The position numbers and the translations under genes are program-made. A stretch of 64,000 nucleotides of DNA, taken from assembly GCF_007164725.1 (NCBI RefSeq), contig NZ_AP019697.1, positions 2,194,501 to 2,258,500 of the forward strand, read 5' to 3'. Positions within the stretch are counted from its first letter, which is position 1; every line of letters begins with the position of its first letter. This stretch comes from Dialister hominis (lineage in GTDB: Bacteria > Bacillota > Negativicutes > Veillonellales > Dialisteraceae). This document shows positions 52,269 to 62,231 of the stretch, piece after piece. The notes under the pieces were generated by a model that did not search any database, was not told the origin of the DNA, and worked only from the letters and a program-made list of their open reading frames with translations.

Positions 52269-54591
52269 ATGCAGGATAAGATGACTTCGCTGATCACAAA
52301 GATAAAACTTGATGCCTCTACGGAAGCCTATACTTTTCATGATGAGGAAGTCTGTCCGACCTACATCAATTTCTTCTTCGGAAAGAACGGAGCCGGGAAA
52401 AGCAGTATAGCGGATGCATTCAGGCACCCAGAGTGCCTTGAATGGAAAACCGGCATCAGTCCGGCAAACTATTCTGTCCTGATTTACGATAAGACCTTCG
52501 TCAGCCAGAATTTTGCAGACTATGGCAATCTGAAAGGTGTTTTTACGCTGAGCCAGGAGAATGTCGAAGCAAGGCAGAAAGCGGAGGCTGCAGCGCAGGA
52601 ACGGACGCAGGTCGCACAGGATGGTAAGAAAGCTGCTGAAGCCAGAGACAAAAAGCATGGAGAATTAGCTCCGCTGCTGGAGAATTTCAGAAACGTCTGC
52701 TGGGAAGGCGCACGCGAATATCGCAAGGACTATGACCAGACTAAGAAGAAGTCCCGCGAGCGGTTTACCGACGAGGTGCTGTCTGGAGACTATTCTCCAG
52801 TCGACCATAACGACACAGCCATAAAGGAGCTCTATGACGTAGCTTTCGATCCGGATGCCAGAAGATACGATCTGTTCAAGTCGTCTTCTGAGATTTCCAG
52901 CAGCTATGATTTGTCCGGGCTTTCGCTGCTTGCCGAAGCAATTACGAGCAGCGGCGGGACGGAATTTGCTAGATTCATGAAAGTACTGAACGCTTCAGAG
53001 TGGGTTCGCCGTGGCCACGATGCCTATGTTCATAAAGCTGACGGAAAATGCCCGTTCTGTCAGCAGAAGCTCCCCAGACGATTTTGAGACATCTATGGCA
53101 AGCGCATTTGATGAAAGCTATCAGGAGTCGCTAAACGCACTGCGTACTCTGCAGTCTAACTATGACACGAAAATGAAAGCTCTTGTTGCGCTGTACCAAG
53201 GCAATCTTGACGACGCCTATCCCAAGGCAGAGGAACTGGCCGTTTACGGAACAAAATTGGCAGAGCTTCAATCCCGCATTCTCGAAAACAATCAGCTGAT
53301 TGCCGATAAGATTTCTTCACCGGTAAAGGTAATAGAGCTGAAGGATGCCGATGCGATTATTTCAGAACTGGATGCGTTGGTCTTACAAATCAACAGACAG
53401 ATTCAGAATAATAATGACATTGTCGCTGCAAAATCCAGCAAGCAAAGTGAGTGCAACCGCATGGTCTGGGAAAAGATCGCCTTCATCCTGAAGGACTATG
53501 TTGCCGACTATATCGCTTCGAAAAAGAAGATCGAGGATGAAGAAGCGGTGCTGCAGGAAAAGGTCAAGGATCTCCAGACACAATATCGCTCTCTGACACA
53601 GGAGATAAACGACCTGAATGCCGGGATTATCAACACGGCTGATACGGTACGAAGCATGAATGGCTACCTGAAAGACTCCGGATTCGAAGGATTCAGCCTG
53701 CACGAAAAAGAAGGCGTCAAAGGCGGATATGAAGTCATACGCGATGACGGTAAAGTGGCCGTGAATCTAAGTGAGGGCGAGCGCAACTTCATCGCGTTCC
53801 TCTACTTCTATCATGTAGTTCACGGCATGCGGTCAGAAACAGACTCTGGCAAAAACAAGATCGTCGTAATCGATGATCCGGTTTCAAGTATGGACAGCAG
53901 CGCCCTCTTCATCGTAGGTTCGCTGGTCAGGGAAATGATAGGAATATGTGCAAATGTTGCTGATCCGGTTGAAAACGAGAATCCGATATTCGCTGGAAGG
54001 TACATCAAGCAGATTTTCATCCTGACGCACAACGTGTACTTCCATAGAGAGATAACCTATCAGCAGGTCGGCTATTATGATTGCACCACGTTTTATATGA
54101 TTCGGAAGACCGCCAATATCTCGCGTGTACATATTTGCGAAAGGCCAAAGGACAAAGCCAAGACCGAGTATGAAAACTACAATCCGGTGCAGAGCTCTTA
54201 TGCGGCTCTGTGGGAGGAACTACGTGATGCAGATTCTGTAATTCCGGCGCTCAACGTGATGCGCAGGATTCTCGAGTCGTATTTCCTGCAGCTTTGCGGA
54301 TACGAAGGTACCAGTCTTCGGGAGCAGCTGCTCGAAGATCCAGAGAACAGAAAGAACTTTATTAAGGAAGTTCCAGGTGGCCAGCCAGATATGACCGACT
54401 ACGAGCTTGCTTCGACTATGCTTGCTTATATCAACAATCCGAACGGCATCACAGACGGCTTGAATCTTGTGGTCGAGGATTATGACGATGTGGACATGTA
54501 CAAACGAGTATTCAAGCAGATCTTTTACGTCATGCATCAGAACCAACACTATGACATGATGACAGCTGCGGTCAAGAAACATAATGAATAA
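52269..54591 (+). pseudogene. RloC/AAA_13-type zinc-hook ATPase with frameshift at the hook
   Basis: N-terminal frame: Walker A GKNGAGKS at residues 38-45, then a coiled-coil arm, ending KCPFCQQKLPRRF and TGA at 53085. A four-C tract (ctccccaga) explains it: with three C the frame reads CQQKLPDDFETSMASAFDES and continues to 54591. The second part has the return coiled coil, VNLSEGERNFIAF (signature) and IVVIDDPVSSMDS (Walker B), then a C-terminal region with MRRILESYF. CPFCQQKL is a zinc-hook. RloC relatives are anticodon nucleases controlled by this ATPase, but I cannot confirm a nuclease triad here. Confidence 0.8.
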
Positions 54592-54608
54592 GGTGGGAAA
54601 CTGAATCA

Positions 54609-55313
54609 ATGCCAAAACAAATAAAATCAAAGGAACGAGTCGCGGAACACGGCGAGGTTTTCACGAATGAGCGTGAAGTCAATGCCATGCTCGATCTCGT
54701 GAAAAGCGAGACCGACCGGATTGAGAGCCGGTTTTTGGAGCCAGCATGTGGCGATGGAAACTTCCTTGCGGAGATTCTCCGCCGGAAGCTTGCACGGGTG
54801 AAGCGACAATATAAGAAGAATAATTCCGAATACACGAAGAACGCTTTTCTGGCGCTTACGAGTATCTACGGAATTGATATACAGGAAGACAATGTCAAGG
54901 AATGCCGCGAACGGCTATTCAAGATCTGGGACGAAGCCTATACAAAGCAGGTCAAGAAGGAAGCCAGCGACGAAATACGCGGTGCAGCAAGGTACATTCT
55001 GCAGAAGAACATCCTGTGCGGTGATGCGCTCACGCTCATGCAAAATGACGGTACGCCGATCATCTTTTCTCAATGGGACTTCACAGTTGGTTACCGGATG
55101 CGGCGGAGGGACTTCACGCTCGATGCACTGATGCGTGATGAGGAACCGGAAAAGGTTGAAGATACTGGCCAGATGAATTTTATGGATGTTCTGGCCGAGA
55201 AAAAGAAACAGGGATGGGATTACGACGCCGAGACACACGGATGGACTCCGGCACCGATCAGAGAGTTTCCGTCCGTAGATTACTGGGAGGTTCAATATGT
55301 CACTGAATCCTGA
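54609..55313 (+). CDS. DNA methyltransferase-like subunit lacking the catalytic NPPY motif
   Basis: 234 residues. AEHGEVFTNEREVNAMLDLV and FLEPACGDGNFLAEILRRKL give an N6-adenine-type SAM-binding domain, and IYGIDIQEDNVKECRERLF follows as motif II. The region where (D/N)PPY should lie reads PIIFSQWDFTVGYRMRRRDF, so it is probably inactive alone. It overlaps the active methyltransferase gene by 17 bp, suggesting a heterodimer with one non-catalytic subunit. Confidence 0.8.
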   Translation: MPKQIKSKERVAEHGEVFTNEREVNAMLDLVKSETDRIESRFLEPACGDGNFLAEILRRKLARVKRQYKKNNSEYTKNAFLALTSIYGIDIQEDNVKECRERLFKIWDEAYTKQVKKEASDEIRGAARYILQKNILCGDALTLMQNDGTPIIFSQWDFTVGYRMRRRDFTLDALMRDEEPEKVEDTGQMNFMDVLAEKKKQGWDYDAETHGWTPAPIREFPSVDYWEVQYVTES

Positions 55314-56856
55314 TTTATTTACAAGCGTATACAAACCGGACGTCCTGTCTTGCCTTGCAGACCTGTCGAACGATGAGGTCTTCACTCCGCCAGATGTCGC
55401 CAACAAGATGCTCGACATGCTGCCGCAGGAGCTATTCCGCGATCCGAATACGAAGTTCCTCGATCCAGCCTGCAAATCCGGAGTGTTCCTCCGCGAAATC
55501 GCGAAGCGTCTGATTGCCGGGCTTGCGGACAAAATCCCGAATCTGCAGGAGCGCTGCGACTGGATTTTCAAGAATCAGCTCTATGGCATTGCCATCACCG
55601 AGCTGACTTCGCTGCTGTCCAGAAGGTCGGTTTACTGCTCGAAGTATCCGAACAGTTCGTTTTCAATTACGCAGTTTGATGATATACAGGGGAATGTACT
55701 TTTTCACAAAGTCAAACACAAATGGGACCGAAATGATTCTAAAGGACATTGCATTTACTGCGGGATAAGTTATGGAAACGAGCTTAATGATATCAAACGT
55801 GAAGGAATGGAGAATCACGCATACGAATTTATACATACGTTACACCCGGAGGAAATATTTAATATGAAGTTTGATGTGATAATTAGTAATCCTCCATATC
55901 AACTCAGTGATGGAGGTGGTGGTGCTGGCAAGAGTGCGTCACCTATTTATCAGAAATTTGTGCAACAAGCAAAGAAGCTCAATCCAAGGTACATGACGAT
56001 GATCACGCCATCTCGTTGGTTAAATGGCGGCAAGGGCCTTGATTCATATCGTCAGGAGATGCTCCAAGACAAAAGGCTCGTAAAGTTAGTTGATTATGCA
56101 GACTCAAAGGATTGCTTTCCAGGTGTAGATATCCCTGGCGGCATCAGCTATTTCTTATGGTCAAGAGATTCAAGCAATGATGACTGTACCATCGTAAACG
56201 TTAATAAAGGTGGTATAGAAACGTCGATGGTTCGGAACTTGAATGAATTTCCAACCTTTATTCGCAATAATGAAGCTGTGGCAATTGTCCGTAAAGTGAA
56301 AGCTTTCAAAGAAAAAACGATGGCTGATCAAGTGCTATCAAGAAGACCATTTGGGTTAGATTCGGCCACTCCTTTTGATGAGGATGGAGACGTGACACTT
56401 AGGAGCAGTAAAGGCCTTGGGAAAATCAGACATGCTTGCATTACACAGGGCAAGAATATTTTGAATAAGTGGAAGGTCATTGTCTCAAAGGTCTCTTTTG
56501 AGCACGCAGGTGTTCCCGATAAGAACGGTCAGATGCGTGTCCTTTCTGTGGTTCAAAAGCTACCTCCAAATTCTGCTTGCACGGAGAGTTATCTCGTCGC
56601 AGGAGTATATGAAGATGAGGAGCAAGCTGACAACCTAATATCGTATTTAAATACAAAATTTGCTCGATTTCTTATGATGCAAATGCTGGCATCTATGAAT
56701 ATGTCAAAGTCATCTTATTCATATGTGCCTGTACAAGACTTTAGTAGACCTTGGTCCGACAAAGAATTGTATGAAAAATATAATTTGTCGGGTGCTGAGC
56801 AAACTTATATTGAAGATGCTATTTTGCCGATGCCCGGTGAGGGAGGTGAAGACTGA
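55297..56856 (+). CDS. Eco57I-like N6-adenine DNA methyltransferase
   Basis: 519 residues. SAM motif FLDPACKSGVFLREIAKRL, a CIYCG zinc-like pair, catalytic NPPY in FDVIISNPPYQLSDG, then MITPSRWLNGGKGLDSYRQE and a C-terminal target-recognition-like region (VLSVVQKLPPNSACTESYLV; SSYSYVPVQDFSRPWSD). It modifies adenine in a site not readable from sequence and should protect host DNA from the downstream helicase-nuclease, whose start it overlaps by 1 bp. Confidence 0.88.
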   Translation: MSLNPDLFTSVYKPDVLSCLADLSNDEVFTPPDVANKMLDMLPQELFRDPNTKFLDPACKSGVFLREIAKRLIAGLADKIPNLQERCDWIFKNQLYGIAITELTSLLSRRSVYCSKYPNSSFSITQFDDIQGNVLFHKVKHKWDRNDSKGHCIYCGISYGNELNDIKREGMENHAYEFIHTLHPEEIFNMKFDVIISNPPYQLSDGGGGAGKSASPIYQKFVQQAKKLNPRYMTMITPSRWLNGGKGLDSYRQEMLQDKRLVKLVDYADSKDCFPGVDIPGGISYFLWSRDSSNDDCTIVNVNKGGIETSMVRNLNEFPTFIRNNEAVAIVRKVKAFKEKTMADQVLSRRPFGLDSATPFDEDGDVTLRSSKGLGKIRHACITQGKNILNKWKVIVSKVSFEHAGVPDKNGQMRVLSVVQKLPPNSACTESYLVAGVYEDEEQADNLISYLNTKFARFLMMQMLASMNMSKSSYSYVPVQDFSRPWSDKELYEKYNLSGAEQTYIEDAILPMPGEGGED

Positions 56857-59780
56857 TGGCTGATATTTTTGATCAATATGTTCATCCGAAAACAGAAGTC
56901 AAGCCGATCATCTACGCCTATTCCGATACACGTTTTCCGGGCTGCTTGAAGGTCGGCTATACAGACAGGCCAATCGAAGTGCGTATGCACGAGCACTATC
57001 CGACGCTTACTCCGGGTCAGTCGTACAAGGTTGAATACGTCGAATCCGCTCTCAATGCTGACGGAGCAATCTTCATGGACCATGATGTTCACCGAATGCT
57101 GGAAGCACACGGCTTCCATGCGCAGAAGTCTCCGGACGGCAAAAAGAGCGAATGGTACAAGTGCTCGGTTGATGATGTGAAAGCCGCTATCCTTGCCGTC
57201 AAGACATCATCTCTCAACCTTGAGAACCGCACGCAGAATTTTCGTATGCGCCCGGAACAGGCCCGCGCTGTCCGGATGACAAAGGCTTACTTTGAATCCG
57301 AGACAAAGCGGAATCCGAATCATACGGCGAAGTTCCTTTGGAACGCGAAGATGCGTTTTGGTAAGACGTTCACGTCCTATGAACTTGCCAAGGCGATGGA
57401 CATGAAGCGGGTGCTGATTCTGACCTTTAAACCCGCTGTTGAGGAATCGTGGGAAACCGATCTGCTCTCACACATGGATTTCGAGGGCTGGCAGTTCTAT
57501 TCCCGTGAGGTCTCTCAGGAAACAGGAATTCGACCACAGGATCTGGATCAGTCGAAGCCGATTGTCTGCTTTGGCTCATTCCAAGACTTCCTCGGCACGA
57601 ATGCCGCTGGTGGCATCAAGGCCAAGAACGAATGGGTGCATACGACGAACTGGGATCTGGTCATCTTCGATGAGTACCACTTTGGCGCATGGCGTGAGAA
57701 CGCTAAGCACCTGTTTGAGAAAGAGGACGAGGACAGCTACGACGATCTGGATATCGATAAGTACAAAAAAGATGAGGCCGATAATGCTGTCAACGAGGAC
57801 TTCCTGCCGATCACGACAAAGTACTATCTCTTCCTGTCCGGTACGCCTTTCCGGGCTCTGAACACCGGCGAGTTCATGGAGGATCAGATCTTCTCATGGA
57901 CATATTCCGATGAGCAGAAAGCGAAAGAAAACTGGGACGACAATGACGGCCCGAATCCGTATGCGTCTATGCCGGAAATGGTCATGATGACTTATCGGAT
58001 TCCGGACGAAATCCGTCGTATCGCCTACAACGAGGATTTTAACGAGTTTGACCTGAACGTGTTCTTTGCCGCGAAACCGGAAGTCGAAGGACACCCAGAG
58101 ACGGCGCAGTTCGTCTATAAGGACTATGTCCAGAAGTGGCTTTCTCTTATCCGTGGCGCTTATATGCCCTCAACTGTCGACGATCTGAAGCTTGGCCAGA
58201 ATGCCAAGCCAGTTATGCCATACTCTGATGCTCGAATGCTGTCGGTGTTGAACCATACGCTGTGGTTCCTGCCGAACGTGGCCTCCTGCTACGCTATGGC
58301 GAACCTGCTCGCCGAGAAGCAGAACGTTTTCTACCATGACTACACCGTCAATGTCTGCGCCGGAACAGCAGCAGGCGTAGGACTCGCTGCGCTTGAACCG
58401 GTGCGTGAGTCTATGGACCCGCCGCTCGAGACAAAAACCATCACGCTCTCTTGCGGCAAGCTGACGACCGGCGTGACGATCAAGCCGTGGACGGGTATTT
58501 TCATGCTGCGGAACCTGTCCTCTCCGGAGACATATTTCCAGGCTGCATTCCGCGTGCAGTCTCCTTGGACAGTTAAGAAGGAAGATGGTACAGAGGAAAT
58601 CCTCAAAGAGAATTGCTACATCTTTGACTTTGCCCTTGACCGTGCATTGAGACAAATTTCCGATTACAGCTGCCGCTTGAACATCTCAGAATCAAATCCA
58701 GAAAAGAAGGTGGGAGACTTCATTCATTTCCTGCCGGTACTGGCTTTTGATGGAAGCACGATGACAGCCGTTTCTGCGTCCGACATTCTGGATATTACGA
58801 TGGCCGGTACGTCTGCAACACTTCTCGCACGCCGCTGGGAATCCGCTCTGCTTGTCAACGTGGACAATGAGACGTTGCAGCGGCTGCTTGACAGCGACGA
58901 AGCCATGAAAGCCATTATGAACATTGAAGGCTTCCGTAGCCTCAATAAGGACATTGAGACGATTATCAATAAATCGAACGCCGTTAAGAAAGCTAAGGCT
59001 GAAAAAGGCGACGACATGACTCCGAAGGAAAAGAAGGAGCTGTCGCAGGAGGAAAAGGAATACAAGAGCAAACGTAAAGAAATACAGGAGAAGCTCATCA
59101 AGTTTGCAACAAGAATCCCGATTTTCATGTATCTGACGGATTTTCGCGAATACAGCTTGAAGGATGTCATCACCCAATTCGAGCCGGGACTTTTCAAGAA
59201 AGTTACTGGTCTAACTGTGGAGGATTTCGAGCTGCTCGTCTCCCTTGGAATCTTCAATGACTCGCTCATGAACAGCGCTGTCTACAACTTCAAACGCTAT
59301 GAAGACGCGTCTCTTGAATATACAGGCATCAGCAAACATGCCGAGGATGAAGATGTCGGTCTGTTCAGTACGGTCATTTCCAAGGATGAGTACAAGGATA
59401 TGGCCTCCGCGCAGACGGCTTCCATGCAGGAGAACCCATTCAAGAAGACTGTCATCATCGAGCAGCCAATTCAGCAGCCGAAACCCGCACCAGCCAAACC
59501 GAAGGTCGTGCCGATTAATCAGGGTTACTCTGTACCTGGCTTGGAGCGCGGTTCCTATGTCGCAGAAAAACCTGCTCCATACGACGCTAAGCCAAAATTC
59601 AAAGAGGTCGACCTGTCGAAATTCCGTGTTGGTACTATCGTCACACACAAGAAGTACGGTGAGGGCAAAGTGACGGGAATCAAATCGGGCAAGGTCATGG
59701 TTTCCTTTGATGTGGCGAATAAGACGTTCTTGTTCCCGGATGCCATTGAGAAGGGATTCTTAACGGTTAAGGAATGGTAG
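56856..59780 (+). CDS. GIY-YIG-like nuclease/superfamily 2 helicase fusion, restriction subunit
   Basis: 974 residues. The N-terminal 110 resemble T5orf172/MUG113 GIY-YIG nucleases (IIYAYSDTRFPGCLKVGYTD, IEVRMHEHY, later Glu/His). The helicase follows: AKMRFGKTFTSYELAKAM (Walker A), LVIFDEYHFGAWRE (DEYH box), LFLSGTPFRALNTG, TTGVTIKPWTGIFMLRNLSS and YFQAAFRVQSPW (motif VI). The last about 45 residues (RVGTIVTHKKYGEGKVTGIK) look like the Tudor-like tail of UvrD/PcrA helicases. With the two methyltransferase genes this forms a restriction-modification set. Confidence 0.85.
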   Translation: MADIFDQYVHPKTEVKPIIYAYSDTRFPGCLKVGYTDRPIEVRMHEHYPTLTPGQSYKVEYVESALNADGAIFMDHDVHRMLEAHGFHAQKSPDGKKSEWYKCSVDDVKAAILAVKTSSLNLENRTQNFRMRPEQARAVRMTKAYFESETKRNPNHTAKFLWNAKMRFGKTFTSYELAKAMDMKRVLILTFKPAVEESWETDLLSHMDFEGWQFYSREVSQETGIRPQDLDQSKPIVCFGSFQDFLGTNAAGGIKAKNEWVHTTNWDLVIFDEYHFGAWRENAKHLFEKEDEDSYDDLDIDKYKKDEADNAVNEDFLPITTKYYLFLSGTPFRALNTGEFMEDQIFSWTYSDEQKAKENWDDNDGPNPYASMPEMVMMTYRIPDEIRRIAYNEDFNEFDLNVFFAAKPEVEGHPETAQFVYKDYVQKWLSLIRGAYMPSTVDDLKLGQNAKPVMPYSDARMLSVLNHTLWFLPNVASCYAMANLLAEKQNVFYHDYTVNVCAGTAAGVGLAALEPVRESMDPPLETKTITLSCGKLTTGVTIKPWTGIFMLRNLSSPETYFQAAFRVQSPWTVKKEDGTEEILKENCYIFDFALDRALRQISDYSCRLNISESNPEKKVGDFIHFLPVLAFDGSTMTAVSASDILDITMAGTSATLLARRWESALLVNVDNETLQRLLDSDEAMKAIMNIEGFRSLNKDIETIINKSNAVKKAKAEKGDDMTPKEKKELSQEEKEYKSKRKEIQEKLIKFATRIPIFMYLTDFREYSLKDVITQFEPGLFKKVTGLTVEDFELLVSLGIFNDSLMNSAVYNFKRYEDASLEYTGISKHAEDEDVGLFSTVISKDEYKDMASAQTASMQENPFKKTVIIEQPIQQPKPAPAKPKVVPINQGYSVPGLERGSYVAEKPAPYDAKPKFKEVDLSKFRVGTIVTHKKYGEGKVTGIKSGKVMVSFDVANKTFLFPDAIEKGFLTVKEW

Positions 59781-59822
59781 GAATTTCTGCTCAGACAATA
59801 AAGTATTGCGGAGGATGCATGA

Positions 59823-62231
59823 ATGTTTGACAAATTTCGTTTGAAAGAGGTGCTCGTCCAGTACAAGAAGGATTTCCTTCCGAAGCACTGGAAAGACGAA
59901 AAATATAAGTGGGAAGCGGTTAAATGCTTTCAGGACAACTGGGATGTGAAAGCGGAGGACTTTGCTGATATGCTCAGCCGGTCTCTCTCCAAAACCTATA
60001 ACCTTCTTGCCTCGATGAATAATTTCCCGGCACGAATGATTACCGGTTTCGCCAAGACTGCGCCGGAGGAAGTCCGGGCGATGTATATTGACCTTTTTGA
60101 CGAGACCAAGGAAGTCTACGAGCGGATCAACGCATTCAAAATGCAGTCATCTATTCTGCTCGAAAAGTACGGAAACGGAGCCGGACAACATTATCAGTAT
60201 GAGAATGCCATCACGACATACCTGTGGCTGCGATATCCGGACAAGTACTACATCTATAAGTTCGGTGAGGTAAAGGCAGCGTCCGATGTCCTCGAAAGCG
60301 ACTACCGCTTCAAGAAAGGCGCATACGCGGATAATATCCGGAATTTCTATAAATTCTATGATGAAATCTGTGAGGAACTGAAACAGGATACAGAGCTGGT
60401 AAACCTGTTCCGAAGTCAACTTACAAGCGACTGCTATCCAGATCCGGAACTGAAAACGCTGACCTTCGATGTAGGGTTCTACATCTCGCGGGAATATTCT
60501 AAGAAAGATAGCGGCGATCCCGATAATAATGTGTGGTTCCCGTCACAGGAAGAATATGCGCCCGGCATCACTGTTCAGGAATGGGTGGCACTGCTGAATG
60601 ATAAAAGTGTCTTTACACAGAGCAGCCTTGAAATTATGAAGCGCTTCAAGGACTACGGCGGCGCAGCCACCTGCACACAGCTTGCTGTCAAATACGGCGA
60701 GAGCAAGAACTTTTATAACGCCGGTTCTGTAGGATTGGCAAAACGAGTCGTCGAGAAGACCGGATGCCCGGTTATGCCGAGAGATTCTGATAATTCCAGA
60801 TGGTGGCCTGTCCTCTATGTTGGCAGGCATGCTACAAAAGACGAAGACGGCGGGTACATTTGGAGACTTCGGAGCGAACTCTCCGATGCCTTGGATCAGG
60901 TCGATTTGAAGGACGTGGACCTCTATGCAAAATCTGATGACGGCGAAGAAGAACATGGCTACTGGTGGCTGAATGCGAATCCGAAGATCTGGAGCTTTTC
61001 AGATCTGCAGGTCGGCGAAGTGCAGGACTACACGCTCTTCAACGAGAATGGCAACAAGCGCCGTGTGTTCCAGAACTTTATTGACGCCAAGGCAGGCGAT
61101 CTCGTCATTGGCTATGAATCGAATCCGGTCAAGCAGGTTGTAGCTCTTGTGAAGGTCAGTGCGGCGAACGACGGCCAGAAGATTTATTTTGAAAAGACAG
61201 AGTCGCTTGCAAACCCGATTGACTACCAGACGCTGAAGGAATGCCCTGAACTGGAGAAGATGGAGTTCTTCCAGAATCCGAATGGCAGCTTCTTCAAGCT
61301 GACAAAAGGCGAATATGAATTCATCATGGACATGATCCGTGATGAGAATCCGCTGAATACTGAGGTAAAGATTCCACCTTATACGAAGGAGGACTTCCTA
61401 TCTGAGGTTTACATGACCGAGGAGAAATATGATCGGCTGGCTGGTGTGCTCCTGAACAAGATGAACATCATCCTGCAGGGTGCTCCAGGTGTCGGTAAGA
61501 CATTCGCTGCAAAGCGCCTCGCCTACTCACTGATGGGTGAAAAGGATGACAGCCGGATTGAATTCGTGCAGTTTCATCAGAATTATTCCTATGAGGATTT
61601 CATGATGGGCTATAAACCGTCCGGCGACAGCTTCGAGCTGAAGTATGGCGTGTTCTATCGTTTCTGCAAGAAGGCCGAGAATCAGCCGGATAAGAAGTAC
61701 TTCTTCATTATTGACGAAATCAACCGCGGAAATCTCAGTAAGATTTTTGGCGAACTTCTGATGCTGATCGAGAAGGATTATCGCGGCACAAAGGCTACGC
61801 TTGCCTATAATGGCATGCCTTTTACTGTGCCGGAAAATCTGTACATCATCGGCATGATGAACACGGCAGACCGCAGCCTTGCGATGATCGACTATGCTCT
61901 TCGTCGGAGGTTCAGCTTCTTTGAGATTGAACCGGGTTTTGAATCAAAAGGCTTTAGTGACTATCAGCGGACACTGGAGAACGATACATTTGATGAGCTG
62001 ATCAAGAAAGTCATCGAATTGAATGAGGAAATCAGCCGGGATAAATCTCTTGGCAAAGGTTTCTGTATCGGGCACAGCTATTTCTGCGGCAGAACGAAGA
62101 AAACCTGCACCGACGAATGGATGCAGTCAGTTGTGGATTATGACATTCTCCCGATGCTTCAGGAGTACTGGTTTGACGACGACAGCAAGGTGCAGCGGTG
62201 GGATAACATCCTGCACGGAGTATTTCAATGA
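59823..62231 (+). CDS. mcrB: EVE-domain McrB-type AAA+ GTPase
   Basis: 802 residues. The first about 370 residues are helical DNA-recognition-type regions. About 377-500 is an EVE domain (WWLNANPKIWSFSDLQVGEV; AGDLVIGYESNPVKQVVALV), a modified-base reader. The C-terminal McrB motor has QGAPGVGKTFAA (residues 553-560), FFIIDEINRGNLSK and GMMNTADRSLAMIDYALRRR, with NTAD as the guanine-specificity motif. It should recognise modified cytosine or similar DNA and drive McrC. Its stop overlaps mcrC by 4 bp. Confidence 0.92.
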   Translation: MFDKFRLKEVLVQYKKDFLPKHWKDEKYKWEAVKCFQDNWDVKAEDFADMLSRSLSKTYNLLASMNNFPARMITGFAKTAPEEVRAMYIDLFDETKEVYERINAFKMQSSILLEKYGNGAGQHYQYENAITTYLWLRYPDKYYIYKFGEVKAASDVLESDYRFKKGAYADNIRNFYKFYDEICEELKQDTELVNLFRSQLTSDCYPDPELKTLTFDVGFYISREYSKKDSGDPDNNVWFPSQEEYAPGITVQEWVALLNDKSVFTQSSLEIMKRFKDYGGAATCTQLAVKYGESKNFYNAGSVGLAKRVVEKTGCPVMPRDSDNSRWWPVLYVGRHATKDEDGGYIWRLRSELSDALDQVDLKDVDLYAKSDDGEEEHGYWWLNANPKIWSFSDLQVGEVQDYTLFNENGNKRRVFQNFIDAKAGDLVIGYESNPVKQVVALVKVSAANDGQKIYFEKTESLANPIDYQTLKECPELEKMEFFQNPNGSFFKLTKGEYEFIMDMIRDENPLNTEVKIPPYTKEDFLSEVYMTEEKYDRLAGVLLNKMNIILQGAPGVGKTFAAKRLAYSLMGEKDDSRIEFVQFHQNYSYEDFMMGYKPSGDSFELKYGVFYRFCKKAENQPDKKYFFIIDEINRGNLSKIFGELLMLIEKDYRGTKATLAYNGMPFTVPENLYIIGMMNTADRSLAMIDYALRRRFSFFEIEPGFESKGFSDYQRTLENDTFDELIKKVIELNEEISRDKSLGKGFCIGHSYFCGRTKKTCTDEWMQSVVDYDILPMLQEYWFDDDSKVQRWDNILHGVFQ

